NCBI GenBank assembly: GCA_033032865.1
Contig: JAWHQI010000099.1
Span: forward strand, 3,047,001 to 3,111,000
Source of the DNA: Dactylorhiza incarnata
Lineage: Eukaryota; Streptophyta; Magnoliopsida; Asparagales; Orchidaceae
Direction: 5' to 3'
Length of the DNA: 64,000 nucleotides
Of this stretch, positions 20,864-32,332 are shown in pieces. The notes beneath the pieces are model-generated. The model saw only the letters and a program-made list of their open reading frames with translations, did not search any database and had not been told where the DNA came from. Position 1 is the first letter of the stretch; each line of letters opens with the position of its first letter. A program made the translations under genes and the position numbers.

Positions 20864-23008
20864 TGTTGTTTAAAGGGTGTCTACTTTATCACCTAGAGGG
20901 GGGGGGGGGGTGACTAGGTTTTTCAAATTATATTATCCCCTTTTAGGTGTTCTTGATTTCTGGTTAGTTGATCTAAAGGTAGAAAGCACAACGCAGAAAA
21001 CACACAACGATCTATAGAGGTTACTCAAGACCAGGTGTCTTGAGTAGTCCTCTGTCCCTCTGCGCCTACCCAGCGGTGTGCTAGTCTCAGCATACTCCGC
21101 CAAATCTTCAGGCCCTCAAGCCTTACAACTCGGACCCGCAAGTCCCAACACCTTAGGCCCGCAAGCCCCTACTGCCCCTGAGCCCGCAAGCTCGACACTC
21201 AGGCCCTCAATCCCTACAACATGGACCCGAAAGTCCCAACAGCCTAGGCCCGCAAGCCCCTACTACCCCCGAGCCCGCAAGCTCGACAAATCGCACCCGC
21301 AAGTGCACTTCCCTGGCCCTCAAGCCTCACAGCTCTCCAGCTCGCAAGCTAGACGGTGTAGGACCCTCAAGTCCACTGCCCTGGCCCTCAAGCCTCACAG
21401 CTCTCCAACCCTCAAGCTAGACAAATAGGCTCGCAAGTCTTTATAAGAGATTACAGGAGAAATAACTATTTCTTCTGCCGGATGAAGAGTGACAACTTTA
21501 GCCTGATGAAGATTTACTCCTTGAGATTGAAGAAGATGCTTCTGAATCAGATCTTGAGCACACGGTTCTTCTTCAAATCTTTTCTTAGCCTGATGAAGAT
21601 TGGCAACTTAACAGTCGATGAAGATGACTGCTTCTTCAGAGAGCACTTGATGCTTGCTCTCTACTTGATCTTCTTCTTCTCCCCCGAGAATACTGTTCTA
21701 TTGAAGTGTAGCGGCGGGATACTTTCTTTTTCTTTTTCTTTCTCTTTAGCACACCCCACCCTTTAGGGAAACCTCCTTATCTCTTGTATAAGATGGTGAG
21801 GCTCCCAACGGTCTTCTTAAAAAAGTTCCTCAAGTGTCATACGCTTCTTTCCTTAAGAGCTTGCATAGATTGCTAACAGCATTAATTGCTGATAGACATT
21901 TAGGCGGCGACATTAAGTGCTGTCAGGCAATCGGACGGCGACATTAATTGATGACAGCACGTCTGCAATATTTGAGTTCTGTCCCGACAATATTTCAATC
22001 TTCATGCCGATACAGACAACATCATGTCGATAGGATCAATGTCTCGACGACAAGACTTTGTCGATGCCTTGGGCTTTAGTAGACCTTCAAGTCTTCTTAC
22101 TTCTGCCACTTATGGTGGTATCTCGACGATACAAGATATCCTGGGAACGATAAGCTTTCTCTTACTGTGTCATTGAGATCTTCTTTCTTGTTGTCTGTCG
22201 TCGTAATCATGTTGTTCTCTCGACGATATAAGTGATGTTATGTCGACGCTTCAGCAGCTGGTAGTCTTCAGCTTGTCTTTCTTCAGTCGTCATGCCTTCT
22301 TTACGACAATTTTCAACAACATTAGTCATACTTAGCATTTTCAGCGACAAGGATACTTCACGAAGATATCTGTTCTTTCTCGGCGTCAAGGCCACTTTGA
22401 TGAAGTCGACGATATTGCGTCTTCTCTGCGTTCGACGATCTTGCCGAGTCTCAGCGGTCGACGATCTTCCTTCTGAGTTCGACGATCTCCATTCCGCATT
22501 CGACGAACTCCCTTCTCTCTACGTTTGACGAACTCGCCAAACTCTGCGGTCGACGAACTCGCCCAAGTTTCAGCTGATTCTTCCTTTCTGTCCGTGTTCG
22601 ATGAACTACCTTCTGAGTTCGACGAACATGCCAACTCTCAGCTGATTCTTCAATCTCGTCTCAGCGGTCGACGAACTGTGTTTTGCATTCGATGAACGGC
22701 TCTCTGCGTTCGACGAACAAGCACTTTGTGCCTTCTCAGCGGCTCCTTCTCTGGTCTCAGCGGTTCCGCTGAGACAGTGGGCTTGTCTCAGCAGTTTTGA
22801 CCCTTCATCTCAGCGGTTCTGCTGAGACAAAACTTCATCTCCTAGGAGATGATTTCTCCTCATCTAAGGGCTTGTTTGGCACTTCCTTTTGAGTCACCTG
22901 TGTCTGTATATCCTACACAAGTATAGATTTATCAAATAAAATATGTCCTTAGCATTTAGAGTGATGCATCTTCAAATTAAGATAATATTGAGGGCAATAT
23001 TCCTAACA
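20864..23008 (-). repeat. TRGAG2 LTR, left (3' on minus strand)
   Basis: A 2,145-bp LTR whose minus-strand start is TGTTAGGAATATTGCC at 23008 and whose end is AACAACA at 20864. It contains a 13-G run (about 20898-20910), a block of AGGCCC(G/T)CAAGCC-type repeats (about 21100-21430) and many TCGACGAA/TTCGACGA motifs (22390-22720). Confidence 0.92.
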
Positions 23009-24086
23009 ATCTTCCCCTATTTGAAGAAGGCAGAACATTCCCAATGCTAAGGTACATGACCAACAAAAACATATCACAATAATGATCTATTTAGTATGGG
23101 CCCTAACACCCTAGGCATTGGCCCTATCTAGCATGGGCCCTAACACCCTAGGCATTGACGCTATCTATCATGGGCCCTAACACCCTAAGCATTGGCCCTA
23201 TCTCCCCCTTTCTGGTTTCTTCAACTATTTATCCCTCTATGGATTGGGATGCAACATCTATAGATCCCTTTAGATCATCTTATAAGTCAACCTATACACT
23301 CTTAGCATTTGCCATCTCCCCCTCAACCTGAGCAGGGATTTTGCTCCCCCTCAATTAGAGAGCTATCTTTATTAGTTGAAAACAATTCTTTTGAATAGCC
23401 CTTTCTGGCTCCCCCTTACTTGGAGAATTTGTATTGAACTTGTGTCATAAGACAGAGTTCATTTAACTTAACACTGAGTTCGTCGATCTCAAGATTGAGT
23501 TTGTCGAACCCATACTATACCCAGAATTTTAAGGGTTACATGAATCTCAGCAAAAACAGATTTTTCTGGGTAAGCTGAACATCCTACTTTAACATTAATG
23601 GAGATAGCATTGGATGTTGAATTCACAATGGTTATTCCTACTTTCAAATCAATAAGGAGGGGTGTTACTTACCTTGAGGTTGCAATTCTCTTATTGATGT
23701 TGAATTCACAGTTGTTGTGCACAACAGCTTCCTGCAGCAAAGTTTTCAGAACCAGTAAAGGATGTGGCCACTCTGGTCTGCTTATTGCTGCATCATGATG
23801 TCAACCTCCTTCCTGTCATGTGCCTGGAGCACTCATTGTCCAAGTACCAAATTTGGTTGAGGCTGGTACTTGAACTATCCTTCACCTTAGATTTTTAAGT
23901 CTTCTTGAGCTAGTAGCTCCCCCTTGATGGGATGACCACTTATCTTTTACTCTTAGCTCCCCCTAGATCAGTGCACCTTGGCATATGGTGAATTTTTCTT
24001 AATCCAGAGATGAACCTGGAGCACTTACTGTCCATTAGCTTTGTTTTCTTTTTATTAGCTAAATGGACTACCCTGCAAGACAGATT
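23009..24086 (-). other. TRGAG2 3' untranslated region
   Basis: Non-coding region between the gag stop and the 3' LTR. It has several polypurine tracts on the minus strand (GGGGAAGAT next to the LTR, and GGGGGAG tracts near 23335, 23355, 23415, 23915 and 23955) and a protease-start remnant close to gag. Confidence 0.75.
23093..23203. repeat. 37-bp tandem repeat, three copies
   Basis: The unit contains ATGGGCCCTAACACCCTA and GCATTGGCCCTATCTA. The copies are nearly identical. The CCCTAACACCCTA part is only superficially telomere-like. Confidence 0.9.
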
Positions 24087-25810
24087 TTAATATCCCTTAG
24101 GAACCCAAGGTAACTTGGGTCTTAAGTTCTTGTTAGCCTGATGAAATCCCCTTACTCTAGCTACAATCTTGGCAGGAAGGCTCATCTTTGCACATGGCAC
24201 ATTAGGGTTGTGCCAACAGTCTATGGCAAAGTGACCCACTTTACCACAGCACCAACACTCATGGATGTTGTATCTCCTTTTCTGAACCTTCCTGGTAGGA
24301 GCAGAAGTCTGCCTGGGTTCAGAGAAGGAGACAGCCTTCTTCTTAGGCTTTACAGCTGGAGGAGGTGTAGCAGTTGTTTGGGGCTTGTGCACATGAGAAT
24401 ATTTCTTCATGTTACCAACCGATTTCAGCTTTTCAGCTCTCACACTATTGACATCATCAGAAATGTTCTGATGTGGATTTTCCCCACTGCAGCAGCCAAC
24501 ATTTTTCTCAGCTGGACCAGTCTTGGAAGAGCTGGCTTCCTCTCCCTTGAGAGAAGGTGCTGGGGTACCAAAGACAAATGATCCAGGTAGGATCATCTGA
24601 ATTTCTTCATGGGGTGCCTTCATAGCACTCAATCCCATTCGCTTTCTTTCACTATGGGAAGGAGTATTTTCCTTCCTATAGAAACTCCCATTCTTCCTGT
24701 GACCATGAATGCTTTCATGATCATACCTGTTGGAAGGAAGTAGCACCTTTTGAAATGTGGTTTGAGGCTTAGCCTTCCCCTTGCTCTTCTCTCCACTCCC
24801 TTCTACTTCCATTTTATTGAATAATTGTACTCTCCTATTGGATTGAGAGGTGACGGTGTCAATAATAGGAAGCACAGATTTGGGCTTGGAGAATTGAGCC
24901 ACCAGGCTCTTCTCATTCTCAAGCTTTTCCTCAAGGTCCTTGATGACCTTGTTCTTCAGGTAAATAGTGCTTAATTGCACAATAGTTAACCCTTGTAAAT
25001 GGCTAATCTGTCTACTCATCTGAGCCACCAAGGTGGTAGGTTCAGTGTAGTCATTTTTAGTCATCTTAAGGGAAACAATTTCCTGGGCTTGCCTCTTGGC
25101 AAGCTTCTTGCTCTTCTTCAGAGCTTCCAAGAGAGCACCATACTTGTCAATCAATTGATTGACATCTTCCTCAGTTTCTGAACCACTTCCACCAATTGAT
25201 GAAGGTGCTTCAGATTCTGGACATGCATCATGATCAAAAAGAGAAATGGAGGAAATGAATACCTGATCTTTTTCAGAACTATTCTGACTGTCTTCCTCAT
25301 CAGTGAAGTCCATAAGGCCTAGCTGAACACAGTCTTCTTCATCCTCCTTTTCATCACTATCTGAGTGTGAAAGAGGGGCCCTGATTCCAACCTTCGCAGC
25401 TGGATAGTCTTCATCTTCTTCTGCTGCATACATCCCAATGTAGGCTTCTTCCGCATTCTCTGAAGTGGTCAGTGGTGCTCTGATACATACCTCTTCATGA
25501 GAGGTTTCTTCTTCAAAATCTTCCTCTGACCCTTCCATGAGGACTTCTAAGGAATCCCACATGTCCTTTGTTGTAGTGCAATGACTTAGCTTCTGGAGTG
25601 TTGGCAGATCTACTGCACTAGCTAGAATGTTTCTGGCTTCCCTGTCCATGCTGCTTAGAAGAACCTCATCTTTTATCATAGCTATTGAGGTACATGGTTC
25701 TTCTTGAACAATAAAAAACACTCTGGGATCCATTGCTTCCATGTAAATTCTCGCTCTAACTTCCAAAGGGCAAAGTTCTCTCTAGAGCACATAACTATTC
25801 TTGACTCCAT
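24087..25810 (-). pseudogene. gag: SIRE-like Gag of TRGAG2, one frameshift from open
   Basis: Starts at ATG 25810 (MESRIVMCSRENFALWK, aligning with the start of the TRGAG1 Gag). One frameshift near 25760 moves into the long frame 24087-25766, which then runs uninterrupted to TAA 24087. It has the copia gag core (MEAMDPRVFFIVQEEPC, DMWDSLEVLMEGSEE), an acidic region, a predicted coiled coil and one C-terminal zinc knuckle, CWCCGKVGHFAIDC. Compared with TRGAG1 it lacks about 200 residues in the middle, including the first zinc knuckle and the Ser/Arg-rich tract. Confidence 0.87.
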
Positions 25811-25872
25811 GCTTAAGAAACTTAGACACCCACTGGCAGATCTGTTCAAGCTGTTAGGCTTTTCTTTGAACA

Positions 25873-25889
25873 ACCTCGCTTTGATACCA
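25873..25889 (-). other. Primer-binding site of TRGAG2
   Basis: Minus strand TGGTATCAAAGCGAGGT two bases after the LTR end, an initiator-Met type site with one change from the usual TGGTATCAGAGC. Confidence 0.9.
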
Positions 25890-25891
25890 CT

Positions 25892-28034
25892 TGTTGTTTA
25901 AAGGGTGTCTACTTTATCACCTAGAGGGGGGGGGGGTGAATAGGTTTTTCAAATTATATTATCCCCTTTTAGGTGTTCTTGATTTCTGGTTAGTAGATCT
26001 AAAGGTAGAAAGCACAATGCAGAAAACACACAACGATCTATAGAGGTTCCTCAAGACCGGGTGTCTTGAGTAGTCCTCTGTCCCTCTGAGCCTACCCAGC
26101 AGTGTGCTAGGCTCGACAAACTCTGCCAAATCTTCAGGCCCTCAAGCCTTACAACTCGGACCCACAAGTCCCAACAGCCTAGGCCCGCAAGCCCCTACTG
26201 CCCCCGAGCCCGCAAGCTCGACACTCAGGCCATCAAGCCCTACAACATGGACCCGCAAGTCCCAACAGCCTAGGCCCGCAAGCCCCTACTGCCCCCGAGC
26301 CCGCAAGCTCGACAAATCGCACCCGCAAGTGCACTGCCCTGGCCCTCAAGCCTCACAGCTCTCCAGCCCGCAAGCTAGACGGTGTCGGACCCTCAAGTCC
26401 ACTGCCCTGGCCCTCAAGCCTCGCAGCTCTCCAGCCCTCAAGCTAGACAAATAGGCTCGCAAGCCTTTACAAGAGATTACAGTAGAAATAACTGTTTCTT
26501 CTACCGGATGAAGATTGACAACTTTAGCCTGATGAAGAATTGCTCCTTGAGATTGAAGAATATGCTTCTGAATCAAATCTTGAGCGCACCGTTCTTCTTC
26601 AAATCTTTTCTTAGCCTGATGAAGATTGACAACTTAACAATCGATGAAGATGACTCCTTCTTCAGAGAGCACTTGATGCTTGCTCTCTACTTGATCTTCT
26701 TCTTCTCCGCCGAGAATACTGTTCTATTGAAGTGTAGCGGCGGGAAACTTTCTTTTTCTTTTTCTTTCTCTTTAGCACACCCCACCCTTTAGGGCAACCT
26801 ACTTATCTCTTTTATAAGATGGTGAGGCTCTCAACGGTCTTCTTGAAAAAGTTCCTCAAGTGTCAGACGCTTCATTCCTTAAGAGCACGCGTAGATTGCT
26901 GACAACATTAATTGCTGATAGACATTCAGGCGGCGACATTAAGTGCTGTCAGGCAATCGAACATCGACATTAATTGATGACAGCGTGTCTGCAATATTTG
27001 AGTTCTGTCTCGACGATATTTCCATCTTCATGCCGATACAAACAACATCATGTCGATAGGATCAACGTCTCGACGATAATACTTTGTCGATGCCTTGGGC
27101 TTTAGTAGACCTTCAAGTCTTCTTACTTCTGCCACTGATGGTGGTATCTCGACGATACAAGATATCCTGGCGACGATAAGCTTTCTCTGACTATGTCATT
27201 GAGATCTTCTTTCTTATTGTCTGTCATCGTAATCATGTTGTTCTCTCGACGACATGAGTGATGTTATGTCGACACTTCAGCAGATGCTAGTCTTCAGCTT
27301 GTCTTTCTTCAGTCGACATACCTTCTTTACGATGATGTCCAACAACATCAGTCATACTTAGCCTTTTCAGCGACAAGGCTACTTCACGAAGATATCTATT
27401 CTTTCTCGACATCAAGGCCACTTTGATGAAGTCGACGATACTGCGTCTTCTCTGCGTTCGACGATCTTGCCGAGTCTCAGCGGTCGACGATCTTCCTTCT
27501 GAGTTCGACGATCTCCATTCTGCGTTCGACGAACTCCCTTCTCTCTACGTTTGACGAACTCGCCAAACTCTGCGGTCGACAAACTCACCCAAGTTTCAGC
27601 TGATTCTTCCTTTCTGTCTGTGTTCGACGAACTACCTTCTGAGTTCGACGAACATGCCAACTCTCAGCTGATTCTTCTATCTCATCTCAGCGGTCGACGA
27701 ACTGTGTTCTGCGTTCGACAAACGGCTCTCTGTGTTCGACGAACACGCCCTTTGTGCCTTCTCAGCGGCTCCTTCTCTGGTCTCAGCAGTTCCGCTGAGA
27801 CAGTGGGCTCGTCTCAGCGGTTTTGACCCTTCGTCTCAGCGGTTCTGCTGAGACAAAACTTCATCTCCTAGGAGATGATTTCTCCTCATCTAAGGGCATG
27901 TTTGGCCCTTCCTTTTGAGTCACCTGTGCCTGTATATCCTACACAAGTATAGATTTATCAAATACAATATGTCCTTAGCATTGAGAGTGATGCCTCTTCA
28001 AATCAAGATAATATTAAGGGCAATATTCCCAACA
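25892..28034 (-). repeat. TRGAG2 LTR, right (5' on minus strand)
   Basis: A 2,143-bp partner of 20864-23008 with the same internal blocks, followed by the TSD copy gtact at 28035-28039. Scattered point differences suggest moderate age. Confidence 0.92.
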
Positions 28035-29181
28035 GTACTAACTTCCAAACTTTACACCTTTTAAATTGATATAGCTCCTCTTCCATAGCGATGATTCATG
28101 AAGCATCTTGGTTTGCCTCTTCAAATTTCTTCGGCTCAATCTGTGAAAGAAAACTTATGTGCAATACTTCGTTAGCTGTACCTCTTCTTATTCTAACTCC
28201 ATCATGAGGATCTCCAATGATCTGATCAATGGGGTGTCTCTTGAGTGTCTGATCACTAGATTTCTTGCAGTCTCTGTGCCACCAAGAGGTTCTTTTACTT
28301 CTGGTGCACCTTCTGCCTCTTGACGTTCTTTTTCTTCAAACAAAGTTTGAAAGCTCACTTTGACTGACCTTGGGGCATCGTCTTTAGCTCCTTCTTCCAG
28401 GCCGAGCTCTTTTATTTTAGCACCCGCATATTCAACAAATACACTAGAAGAGCTGCTATGAAGTATACTAATTTTATAAAATACAAAATTTATAGTTTCT
28501 TATACAACCATGGTTTTCTTATTAAAAATCCTATATGCCTTACTATGGCCATTATCCTACGAAAATACCTTCAAATTTTTTTTACTAAACTTAGTTTTGT
28601 AATATTTTTCATCATTAAGTACAAAGCACTCGCTGCAAAAGATTCTAAAATAAGACACAATTGGTTTCCTGCGCTTTAGAAGTTCATAGGGTGTCTTACA
28701 ATGATTCTTATTGTTTAGTTCTCTGTTTTGCACATGACAAGCAGTATTGACAGCTTTAGACTAGAAGTACTCTGGTAGTGAAGAGTCATTCAACATTGTT
28801 CTGCAAGCCTCAATGAGTGTTTTGTTCTTTCTCACGACAACTCAATTTGCTGTGGAGTACGAGGAGAGGAAAACTCATGAAAAATACCTAGACTTTCACA
28901 GAACTCTATCATGGCGCCAGACATGAATTTTGTTCCATGGTCACTTCTTATTTTGACCACAGAGCAGTTGAGTTCATTCTAGATCTGCCTAACAAAGGTG
29001 GTGAAAATATTGAAGGTGTCTGACGTGTATTTTAGAAAGAATACCCTTGCAAAACGTGAGTAATCATCAACAATAACGAAGTTGTAAGTGCTACCTCCTA
29101 AACTATGAATTGACAAGGACCAAATAAGTCCATTTGAAACAGATATAAGTATCTGGATGAATCTTTACCAATAATGCTCTT
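28035..29181 (-). pseudogene. pol: Element H pol: integrase core and RT N-terminal region
   Basis: Minus-strand remnants in all frames. Near 29110-29150 MDLFGP marks the start of the integrase catalytic core, followed by a VIVDDYSRF-like block. Near 28790-28900 is EFSSPRTPQQIE, the family's SAPRTPQQNG-VER block. Near 28050-28130 are IAMEEELYQF and KVWKLV at the RT entry. Several stops and indels are present; 28430-28680 is AT-rich and hard to align. The Tekay-like element cuts the integrase at 29181; it resumes at 37855. Confidence 0.75.
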
Positions 29182-30895
29182 TGTAAGACCCCAAATCTGA
29201 AAATTCAGAAATCTGGAATCCAGAGCTGTCGCCGGCGACAGTGGCTGTCGCCAGGGCGATAGCGTTCTGTTGAGAAGGTTCTGCCGTGAGCTATCGGACG
29301 GCGTTGACTAGTCAATGTTGGTTCATTGTCGCTGTCGCCATCTCTTGGACATGCCTTAGTCCATTCCCTTGCATCGTTGAGGCCCCTACTCAAAAGGGTG
29401 AGGTCGTGGCCTTCGACGGGTCGATTCGTGTTATCCCCGTCCAAGTTTGCATGCATATAGAGTCCGTGCGTAATACGGACGTAGGCGCGCTGTGTGAAGC
29501 CCATCCGAGACGGTTCGTCCGGATTGGTGATGCCTTGTGGTATTGTGCATGCTCGGGGAAAACCCCGTGTTGTTATCCTACTACGTAGGACTAGAGAGTG
29601 CTACTGCATGCGCAGCAACGCCCGGGTGTGTGCCCCGGGGAGCACCCGAAGTTAAAAGGCAGAAATGGAGTTCTGTCTAGCTGTCGCCGGCGCGATAGTG
29701 ACTGTCGCCTGGGCGACAGCTCCCCAGAATTGGATTCTGATGAATTTGGGTGTTCTGAGGCTAGGGAGTGCTACTGCATGTGCAGCAATGCCTGGGGGTG
29801 TGCCCCGGGAAGCATCCACAGCTAGAAGCCAAATTAGGGTTTGTGCACTGTCGCTGGCGACAGTGAATGTCGCCTGGGCGACAGCTCCCAAACATGGGTC
29901 TGGTGATGTTTGTTGTGCCCACCTGTTGAGGGGACCTGAGGTCGGCGTGCCCGACCTGTAAGGGTGTCCTGGTGGATGACTTAGCGGCCCGTGGAGCCGG
30001 CTAATTGAGAATACCTGGGCTGAGGGGACGCCATACCCGCATTTCGTGTTGTACAACGAGTGTGTGAACAACGGGCATTTGGCGAACCTGCACCCGAACC
30101 ATTGCAGCACCTGATTAGTAAGCCTCGGATAGCATGTCGGGAGGCAAAGGGGAAGAGTCTTCGGACTGCGCAAGTTCACAATTAAAGCACGGGGGAGCCC
30201 TGGTATTCGGGCCGCCGACTTTAGCCTCAAAGGGCAAAACCATCAAGAGTGGATGGTGGTGGAAGGCGTAGTACACCAAAGAGTGCCTGAGTGCACGAGA
30301 CGTGGAGTCCATTCCCACGTTTGTGTTGTTGCATATGTATGAAATGCTGTGGGCTCGTCTAGTCGCACTCTTAGATATGTATATGCTGTTGAGACTATTT
30401 TGCAGGGACGGTTAGCACTGCCACCCCCTCGAAGGGGTGGGGTCGTTATAAATTGGTCAGCTTTAGCTGACCGTTGCCCTGTTTTGCCACCGTTTTTGGT
30501 GGGCTTGTTGTACAGGTGCTAGACCGAGCGGGAACTTGGCGGGCTGAAGCCCCTGCGCTGCTGCAGGCCTTGAAGTCCTTTGATGTTCCTTCTGTTTTCA
30601 TGTATGGCCGGCCTGCGCGCCGATGTTGGTAAACTGTAAGGCCGTCGTGCCTCTTTTGTGTTGTAAAACATTTTATTCCAAGTTAATAGAAGTGGACATA
30701 CCCGAGTTCGGGTCTTGTGGTTTATATTTCTGTCTCCCTCTCTTTTACTTCCGCATAGAATGCTCTGAGTTAGGCTTCGTGGTATAGTGTCGTTGTTATT
30801 CAATTAAGTGGCGTTCCCGTTTGTTTTGAAGTATATGGCGTGGGGACCCGGCCGGACCTTCTGCTATATGCTCCCGAACGAATGGGGGTGTTACA
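29182..30895 (+). repeat. Tekay-like element 5' LTR, with internal deletion
   Basis: A 1,714-bp LTR. It lacks about 370 bp present in the 3' LTR: the join is at 29340/29341, matching 35929 and 36301 in the 3' copy. It carries CTGTCGCCGGCGACAG at 29226-29241 and related inverted repeats near 29680 and 29850. The minus-strand frame 29652-30230 is an LTR artefact repeated in the 3' copy. Confidence 0.9.
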
Positions 30896-31135
30896 AATTG
30901 GTATCAGCTACTAGGGTTCCGTATCCTTCTAAGGAATTCGTGGACGAATTCTTTTAAGGGGTGGTGAGCACGTGCGTGCGCTACCGTTGAGACGTAAAAT
31001 AAACCCAAAAATGTCCACTTAGGAATAAAATGCAACAACAAACCAACAATAATTGCATGATTTTGGAACCTGAGTGTTCCTTTTGTTGTTAGTTGCGACT
31101 GTGCTGTCGCCTAACTGTGTGTTGCACTTGTGTAG
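30896..31135 (+). other. PBS and 5' leader of the Tekay-like element
   Basis: TGGTATCAGCTACTAGGG begins near 30899. The leader has the GGACGAATTCTTTTAAGG segment common in Tekay/Del elements. It ends with CCTAACTGTG and TTGCACTTGTGTAG, which looks like a branch point and 3' splice site directly before the gag frame. Confidence 0.65.
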
Positions 31136-32240
31136 GGCACTCGAAGTGCAGCGGGACCGTCGCGTCCCCGTGATGTTCATGAGAGTAGTGGGTCTGTTGA
31201 GGCCCCTACAGCTCCGTCTGCTGAGTTGGTTCGGCTAGTTACTGAAGCCGTTCTAGCTGCGTTGAATGGCCAGCCTGAAAGGCAAGGCCAACCGCCAGTG
31301 CAAGAGGTGGCCCCTGAGCCACTAAGAGTGGAGCAAGTACCAGTGAGGTGTGCTCCTGAGCAGCAGCTGAAGCATTTTCTGGGATTTCGACCTCCTCTGT
31401 TTACCGGGGTTGAATCCCCAGCTGAGGCCGAAGACTGGTTGTCGCATGTGAAGCGAATTCTGACAGCGACACAGTCGGAGGAAGCGCAGAAGGTGACCTT
31501 TGCTTCTTTCTTGCTAGAAAAGGATGCTAGGCGGTGGTGGGATGAGGTCGAGAGGCTCCAGTTTGCGGGAAGACGACTGGTTGATGTGACGATGGAAGAA
31601 TTCTCGAGAATCTTCCTCGCAAGGTATGTGCCTCAGTCGCAGCAGATCGCGATGGAGAACCAGTTCTTGGCCCTAACACAGGGTGGTAGACTGGTTGATG
31701 ACTACTTGCATGAGTTCACCCACCTCGGGCGCTATGCTGGAACTTCTTTTGATGATGAGGAGAGAAGGGTGAACAGGTTTTATGGAGGTTTACGTACTGA
31801 GTTGCGGCATCTTCTGGCAGGGCCGTTGACGCAGGGTTTTATGACCCTCGTTGGTTCAGCCCGAGCCCTTGAGCAGGACATGCTCAGGGAGAAGGGCAAG
31901 GCGGTTGTGGTCGAGGCAGTGCCGGAGGGCAAAGCGCCGAGTGTGTCGAAGTTGCGGAGGTTGAGTCGCTGGAAGAAGGCTCGAGTATCTGGGCCAGCTC
32001 CCTCTGCTTTGGGCGCGTCATCTGGACGTGGCCCTCTTATTTGTTTCACTTGTGGCAAGCCTGCCCATTTCTCTCGGGATTGCCACAGTGGGATTCCAAG
32101 GCCAGAGAAGAAGGCGGGGCCAGCTTATTCTGTGAAGGGGAAGGCAGCTGAGTCCACTGCTTCCCGTATGGCTCCCCCGCAGCCCAGAGTTTTTAGTCTC
32201 GATCAGCAGGAGGCTATCAAAGCCAAGGACGCCGTGACAG
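31136..32240 (+). CDS. gag: Gag of the Tekay-like gypsy element
   Basis: Capsid/nucleocapsid domain. The frame opens at 31136 just after a TAG and has no ATG at its start, so the initiator may lie in an upstream exon or have been lost. The retrotransposon gag core includes FLGFRPPLFTG, AEDWLSHVKRI, ARRWWDEVERL and FSRIFLARYVPQS, then a zinc knuckle CFTCGKPAHFSRDC (about 32040-32085) and a basic tail. The unspliced frame ends in TAA at 32249, a few codons after the VTG motif that normally leads into protease. About 368 residues. Confidence 0.88.
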
Positions 32241-32332
32241 GTATAATTTAAGATACAGTCTTTACTGTTTTATACACCTGTTTTAATGTTCATGCTAACT
32301 CGTTGGCGGCGTAGGCTAAGTAAATGTTTTAG
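32241..32332 (+). other. Candidate 92-bp intron between gag and protease
   Basis: An AT-rich segment between GC-rich coding flanks: 5' site GACAG|GTATAA, a CTAAC branch-point match at 32295-32299, a T-rich stretch and 3' site TGTTTTAG|GC. It contains several in-frame stops. Removing it joins gag to protease in one frame across a split GGC codon, giving VTG followed by VPARALFDTGAS. The branch A is about 34 nt from the acceptor, a normal plant distance. Alternatively it is a degenerate insertion. Confidence 0.5.

Larger units (their letters stand above)
20864..28034 (-). mobile_element. Second gag-only copia retrotransposon (TRGAG2)
   Basis: A 7.17-kb minus-strand element with 2.14-kb LTRs and the 5-bp TSD gtact (20859-20863 and 28035-28039), inserted in the RT of element H. 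The internal 2.88 kb has an initiator-Met PBS, a gag ORF and a polypurine tract but no enzymes. As in TRGAG1, a short protease-start remnant (DSKCSRFIS frame, about 24000-24040) follows the gag stop. The two elements have different LTRs and lengths, so they are separate gag-only lineages. Confidence 0.92.

Noticed and set aside
21078..21428. Ala/Pro/Ser-rich ORF (116 aa) also present at 26104-26454
   Set aside because: It is inside both TRGAG2 LTRs and built on a short repeat; duplication reflects the LTR pair and is not evidence of a gene.
23093..23203. Interstitial telomere repeat
   Set aside because: CCCTAACACCCTA is not a run of the plant CCCTAAA unit; it belongs to a 37-bp repeat.
30100..30120. 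Host gene, tRNA or rRNA in the LTR-rich GC segments
   Set aside because: No cloverleaf, rRNA core or conserved host protein domain was recognised anywhere in the window.
29652..30230. A 192-aa minus-strand ORF repeated at 36612-37190
   Set aside because: It lies wholly in the Tekay-like LTR, antisense to transcription, so it is duplicated because the LTR is duplicated.
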